Source: Zoogloea oleivorans (GTDB lineage: Bacteria; Pseudomonadota; Gammaproteobacteria; Burkholderiales; Rhodocyclaceae). Taken from it: DNA of 64,000 nucleotides. Numbering within the stretch: position 1 is the stretch's first letter; every line of letters starts with the position of its first letter. The notes beneath the pieces were generated by a model, which saw nothing but the letters and a program-made list of their open reading frames with translations, was not told the origin of the DNA and did not search any database. This document shows positions 61,045 to 64,000 of the stretch, piece by piece. The stretch is taken from positions 1 to 64,000 of the forward strand of contig NZ_SDKK01000023.1 in the NCBI RefSeq assembly GCF_008107625.1, in the 5' to 3' direction. Both the position numbers and the translations under genes were made by a program.

Positions 61045-61845
61045 ATGGAGTTTCCCGAGAATCTCTTCAAGAAGCGTCTGCTGGCGGGTGACTTGCAGTA
61101 CGGCCTGTGGCTGGGCCTGTCCGAAGTCTTCAGCGCCGAGATCTGCGCCGGTGCGGGCTTTGACTGGCTGCTGATCGACGCCGAGCATGGCCCCAACGAC
61201 TTGCGCACAATCTTCGCCCAGTTGCAGGCGATTGCGCCCTACCGCTCGCAGCCCGTGGTGCGGCCGCCGCAGGGCGATCACGTGCTCATCAAGCAGTTGC
61301 TCGAAACCGGCGTGCAGACCCTGCTGATTCCGATGGTCGAATCGGCCGGGCAAGCCGCGCATCTGGTCGAAGCCATGCGCTATCCGCCGCAGGGCATTCG
61401 TGGTGTGGGCAGCTCGCTGGCCCGTGCCTCCCGCTGGGGGCGCATCGACGATTACGCCCAGCAGGCCAACTCGCAGATGTGCCTGCTGGTGCAGGTGGAA
61501 ACCCGCACCGGGCTGGAAAACCTCGACGCCATTCTCGCCGTGGAGGGCGTCGACGGCATCTTCTTTGGTGCGGCCGATCTCGCCGCCTCCTTCGGCCTCC
61601 TCGGCCAGCCCAATCACCCCGACATTGTCGCGATGATCGAAGACGGCCTCCGCCGCGTGGCGCAGTACGGCAAAACCGGTGGCGTACTGTGCGGCGAGCG
61701 CGATCTGGTGCGCCGCTATCGCCAGGCCGGCGCCCGCTTCATTGCCGTCGGCGTCGACGCCATGCTCCTCGCCGCAGCCACCTCCGGCCTGTGTCACGCC
61801 TACAAGACCGATACCGAGTTCGCGGGCTTCGGCGGCAGCTATTGA
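61045..61845 (+). CDS. HpcH/HpaI-family class II aldolase
   Basis: A 266-aa pyruvate-type aldolase: WLLIDAEHGPNDLRTIFAQL, VETRTGLENLDAI and GIFFGAADLAASFG match 4-hydroxy-2-oxoheptanedioate aldolase and relatives, which cleave 4-hydroxy-2-oxo acids. It may give a second exit from the meta pathway for longer products, but its own substrate is not evident. Operon with the quinone reductase. Confidence 0.88.
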   Translation: MEFPENLFKKRLLAGDLQYGLWLGLSEVFSAEICAGAGFDWLLIDAEHGPNDLRTIFAQLQAIAPYRSQPVVRPPQGDHVLIKQLLETGVQTLLIPMVESAGQAAHLVEAMRYPPQGIRGVGSSLARASRWGRIDDYAQQANSQMCLLVQVETRTGLENLDAILAVEGVDGIFFGAADLAASFGLLGQPNHPDIVAMIEDGLRRVAQYGKTGGVLCGERDLVRRYRQAGARFIAVGVDAMLLAAATSGLCHAYKTDTEFAGFGGSY

Positions 61846-61858
61846 GCCAGCTTCTCTT

Positions 61859-62353
61859 TCACACTCCAAACCACGCCGTCAGCGCCCGGCTCTCACCCAA
61901 CCCGGTGAGACGCTGGTCCACCGCATCGTGGTTGCCCCACACCACCTCCGTCAGCATCCCGCTGTCCACGCGGGCTTCGATGTCGCCGCAATACAGCCCC
62001 AGTTCCCGCTGCACGTAGAAGCCGTAGGTGCGGCAGGCTACCGGGCGGTGGGCATAGACGAGGCAGGCGTTGCTGGCTTGGTCGAGCATCGGGCAGACGA
62101 CCGGGCGGGATGACTGGCTGGCGAGGGCTGTCATGCGCTGATGGATGGCCTGCAGTTGTTCGGCCGGAAGCGCGGCGAGGCCTTCCTGCAGCCATTGCCA
62201 TTCGGCGGCGCTCAGTTGCGGAATCTCGGCGAGATGCCGGCAACAGTTTGCGCAGCCCTTGCTGCACAGCCAGTCGGGGCGGTTGCCGCGAATGGCGTGG
62301 ACGCGGGCGTCGATGTCGGCGTGAAGCTGGAGGAGGGGGCGTTGGTTTGGCAC
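61859..62353 (-). CDS. YkgJ-family cysteine-cluster protein
   Basis: A 164-aa protein with the CxxxCxxCC pattern CSKGCANCC and a later CPML-type cysteine (VVCPMLDQASNACLVY, then RPVACRTYGF), typical of the zinc/iron-chelating YkgJ family of unknown role. The GTG at 62353 is used because AGGA precedes it and similarity begins there; an ATG-started longer reading to 62509 adds an unconserved region. Convergent with the aldolase gene. Confidence 0.78.
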   Translation of the reverse strand: MPNQRPLLQLHADIDARVHAIRGNRPDWLCSKGCANCCRHLAEIPQLSAAEWQWLQEGLAALPAEQLQAIHQRMTALASQSSRPVVCPMLDQASNACLVYAHRPVACRTYGFYVQRELGLYCGDIEARVDSGMLTEVVWGNHDAVDQRLTGLGESRALTAWFGV

Positions 62354-62495
62354 GAATGATCCTGGAGAGCCGCAGTGCGGCAGAATTGTACGCGTCGCGT
62401 TTCCCGTCATCGCCGCCCTGATCATGGAAGGCATCGATCTCAGGCCTGTGGAATAATGCCCGGGTTCTTGTCTTTGCTGGAAGTCGAGACCCGCC

Positions 62496-64000
62496 ATGCG
62501 CCATGCCATCAGACTGCTGATTTCGTTCTCGATCCTGGTCGTGGGGGCCTGGGCGACAGGTCAAGCCGCCGCCCAGTGTGTCAGCCTGACCACGGCGGGC
62601 TCCGCCTATACGCAAAACTTCGATACGCTGTCCAACGTCGCAGGCTCGACGACCAACAGCCTCACGCTCACCGGGTGGTTCCACACGGAGAGCGGCGGCG
62701 GTGCCCGGGACAACGAACAGTACGCGGTGGATACGGGCGCATCCAACACCGGTGATACGTATAGCTACGGTACCGCAGCGAGTACCGAGCGGGCGCTGGG
62801 CGGCTATCGTAGTGGCACGCTGATCCCGACCTTCGGTGCCTGTTTTACCAACAATACCGGGGTGAGCATCACGAGCCTGGCGATTGCCTACAACGGCGAG
62901 GAATGGCGACTGGGCACCGCGGGGCGAACCGATCAGATCAACTTTGCATACAGTACCAATGCGACTGACCTGAGCACCGGCTCCTGGACGGACGTCGCCG
63001 GGCTGAATTTCGTTACGCCCGACATCGTCACCACCGGGCCCAAGGACGGTAACGCCGGGGGCGATCGAACGGCGCTCGCCGCGACGATCAGTGCGCTGAG
63101 CATCGCCAATGGCGCCACCTTCTGGATTCGCTGGACGGATAGCGATGCGGTGGGTGCGGACGACGGGCTTGCCGTCGATGACTTTTCGCTTACGCCGAAC
63201 GCCGCCCCGGTACTTCCCAACTTGTCGATCAACGATGTGTCGTTGTCCGAGGGCAATGCGGGAACGACGACATTCACGTTTACCGCGAGCCTGTCGACAC
63301 CGGCGGGCCCGGGTGGCGTGACTTTCGACATTGCGACCGCCGACGGCACCGCACTCGGCGGCAGCGATTATGTCGCGCGCAGTCTGACGGGCCAGACGAT
63401 TCCGGCGGGCAGCTCAACCTATACGTTCAGCGTGAATGTGAACGGCGACAGCAGCGTCGAGACCAATCAGAACTTCATGGTCAACATCACCAATGTGACG
63501 GGGGCTGTCGTCATCGATGGCCAGGGCAGCGGGACCATCCTCAATGACGACGTGGCGGCCAGCGCCGATCTCTCGGTAAGCCTGGTCGATTCGTCCGATC
63601 CGGTCTTGCCCGGCGAGATCCTGAGCTATACCGTGACGGTCACCAACGCGGGGGCGGATGAGGCAACTGCGGTGTCATGGAGCGACACGCTGGCGACCGG
63701 GACCACCTTTGTTTCGTTGTCGTCGCCCGCCGGCTGGTCCTGTACGACTCCTGCCGTTGGCAGCCCGGGCACCGCCAGCTGTTCGGCATTCAGCCTTGCG
63801 GCGGGCGCTAGTGGGGTTGCCACGCTGAACGTCAATGTGGAGGCGTCGACTGCCGCCGGTACGGTTTTGTCCAATACCGTCACCGTGAGCGCTTCCGTGG
63901 CCGATCCGGTGCCGGAGAACAACTCCGCCACCGCGACGACCACGGTCGCCATGGCCAGCACGACGACAACGATCACCGCTCACACGCCCAGTCCAAGCGT
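62496..64000 (+). CDS. Large secreted Calx-beta/DUF11 protein (partial, runs off the window)
   Basis: The frame is open from the ATG at 62496 to the last base, giving 501 residues without stop. A signal peptide (MRHAIRLLISFSILVVGAWA) ends before AQC. Residues about 30-245 are a beta-rich domain of unknown type; a Calx-beta domain follows (LSINDVSLSEGNAGTTTFTF to GTILNDD), then a DUF11 repeat (ADLSVSLVDSSDPVLPGEIL, YTVTVTNAGADEATAV) and Thr-rich linker. Surface or extracellular; such proteins often end in an IPTL-CTERM tail, which would lie beyond the window. Confidence 0.85.
   Translation, partial: MRHAIRLLISFSILVVGAWATGQAAAQCVSLTTAGSAYTQNFDTLSNVAGSTTNSLTLTGWFHTESGGGARDNEQYAVDTGASNTGDTYSYGTAASTERALGGYRSGTLIPTFGACFTNNTGVSITSLAIAYNGEEWRLGTAGRTDQINFAYSTNATDLSTGSWTDVAGLNFVTPDIVTTGPKDGNAGGDRTALAATISALSIANGATFWIRWTDSDAVGADDGLAVDDFSLTPNAAPVLPNLSINDVSLSEGNAGTTTFTFTASLSTPAGPGGVTFDIATADGTALGGSDYVARSLTGQTIPAGSSTYTFSVNVNGDSSVETNQNFMVNITNVTGAVVIDGQGSGTILNDDVAASADLSVSLVDSSDPVLPGEILSYTVTVTNAGADEATAVSWSDTLATGTTFVSLSSPAGWSCTTPAVGSPGTASCSAFSLAAGASGVATLNVNVEASTAAGTVLSNTVTVSASVADPVPENNSATATTTVAMASTTTTITAHTPSPS

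Overview
The window is GC-rich, densely coding, and looks like the chromosome of an aromatic-degrading betaproteobacterium. A Rhodocyclales relative (Thauera, Azoarcus or Zoogloea type) is my best guess. This rests on the multicomponent phenol hydroxylase, the DUF1302/DUF1329 pairs and the IPTL-CTERM-like sorting tail, not on any marker gene. No rRNA, tRNA or CRISPR was seen.

Layout. (1) 1-5450: copper ATPase CopA with a CueR-type regulator, then hypothetical genes, a HAD phosphatase and a small HTH protein. (2) 5681-9803: a complete IS66 element with a passenger gene, a broken formylglycine-generating-enzyme-like remnant and an AT-richer stretch. (3) 9804-12334: a tight three-gene cassette of DUF3696-type ATPase, PIN nuclease and RNA ligase, followed by a 21-bp tandem repeat array. 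(4) 12764-22978: an exporter with its LysR regulator, a MerR/TipAS regulator, a gene encoding near-eukaryotic ubiquitin with a membrane-sorting tail next to an autotransporter, two quinone/alcohol oxidoreductase genes under an HxlR regulator, and a secreted dienelactone-hydrolase-like protein. (5) 23098-33670: a CatM/BenM-type LysR regulator divergent from an envelope operon (DUF1302, DUF1329, YCF48 propeller, RND/MMPL pump, Usp-hemerythrin fusion), then a DmpR-type sigma-54 activator. (6) 33822-35545: a small accessory island (HNH protein, truncated ynfA copy, ParE/Phd toxin-antitoxin). (7) 35608-42712: a second sigma-54 activator divergent from a Rieske oxygenase operon with its own DUF1302/DUF1329 pair. 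(8) 43457-49282: phenol hydroxylase operon in the order ferredoxin, catechol 2,3-dioxygenase, then dmpKLMNOP. (9) 49405-51953: hipBA and an HTH gene. (10) 52226-60191: meta-cleavage lower pathway dmpC-E-H-I-F-G, a second catechol dioxygenase and three accessory genes, closed by a strong terminator. (11) 60331-64000: flavodoxin-fold reductase, HpaI-type aldolase, a cysteine-cluster protein and the start of a large secreted Calx-beta/DUF11 protein.

How it works together. Phenol is hydroxylated to catechol (dmpKLMNOP), cleaved by either of two extradiol dioxygenases, and the semialdehyde goes through the dehydrogenase/4-oxalocrotonate branch to pyruvate and acetyl-CoA. The hydrolase DmpD is absent from the window. 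The phenol hydroxylase and Rieske operons each have a GG-N10-GC sigma-54 promoter with an upstream inverted repeat. The envelope/pump operon and the lower-pathway operon, 28 kb apart, share an almost identical promoter layout (ATAC-N7-GTAT, then GGTATTGGACGGTA over the -35), which points to joint control by the LysR protein at 23098-24006.

The most unusual items are the ubiquitin-like gene, the ATPase/PIN/RNA-ligase cassette and the shared LysR promoter architecture.
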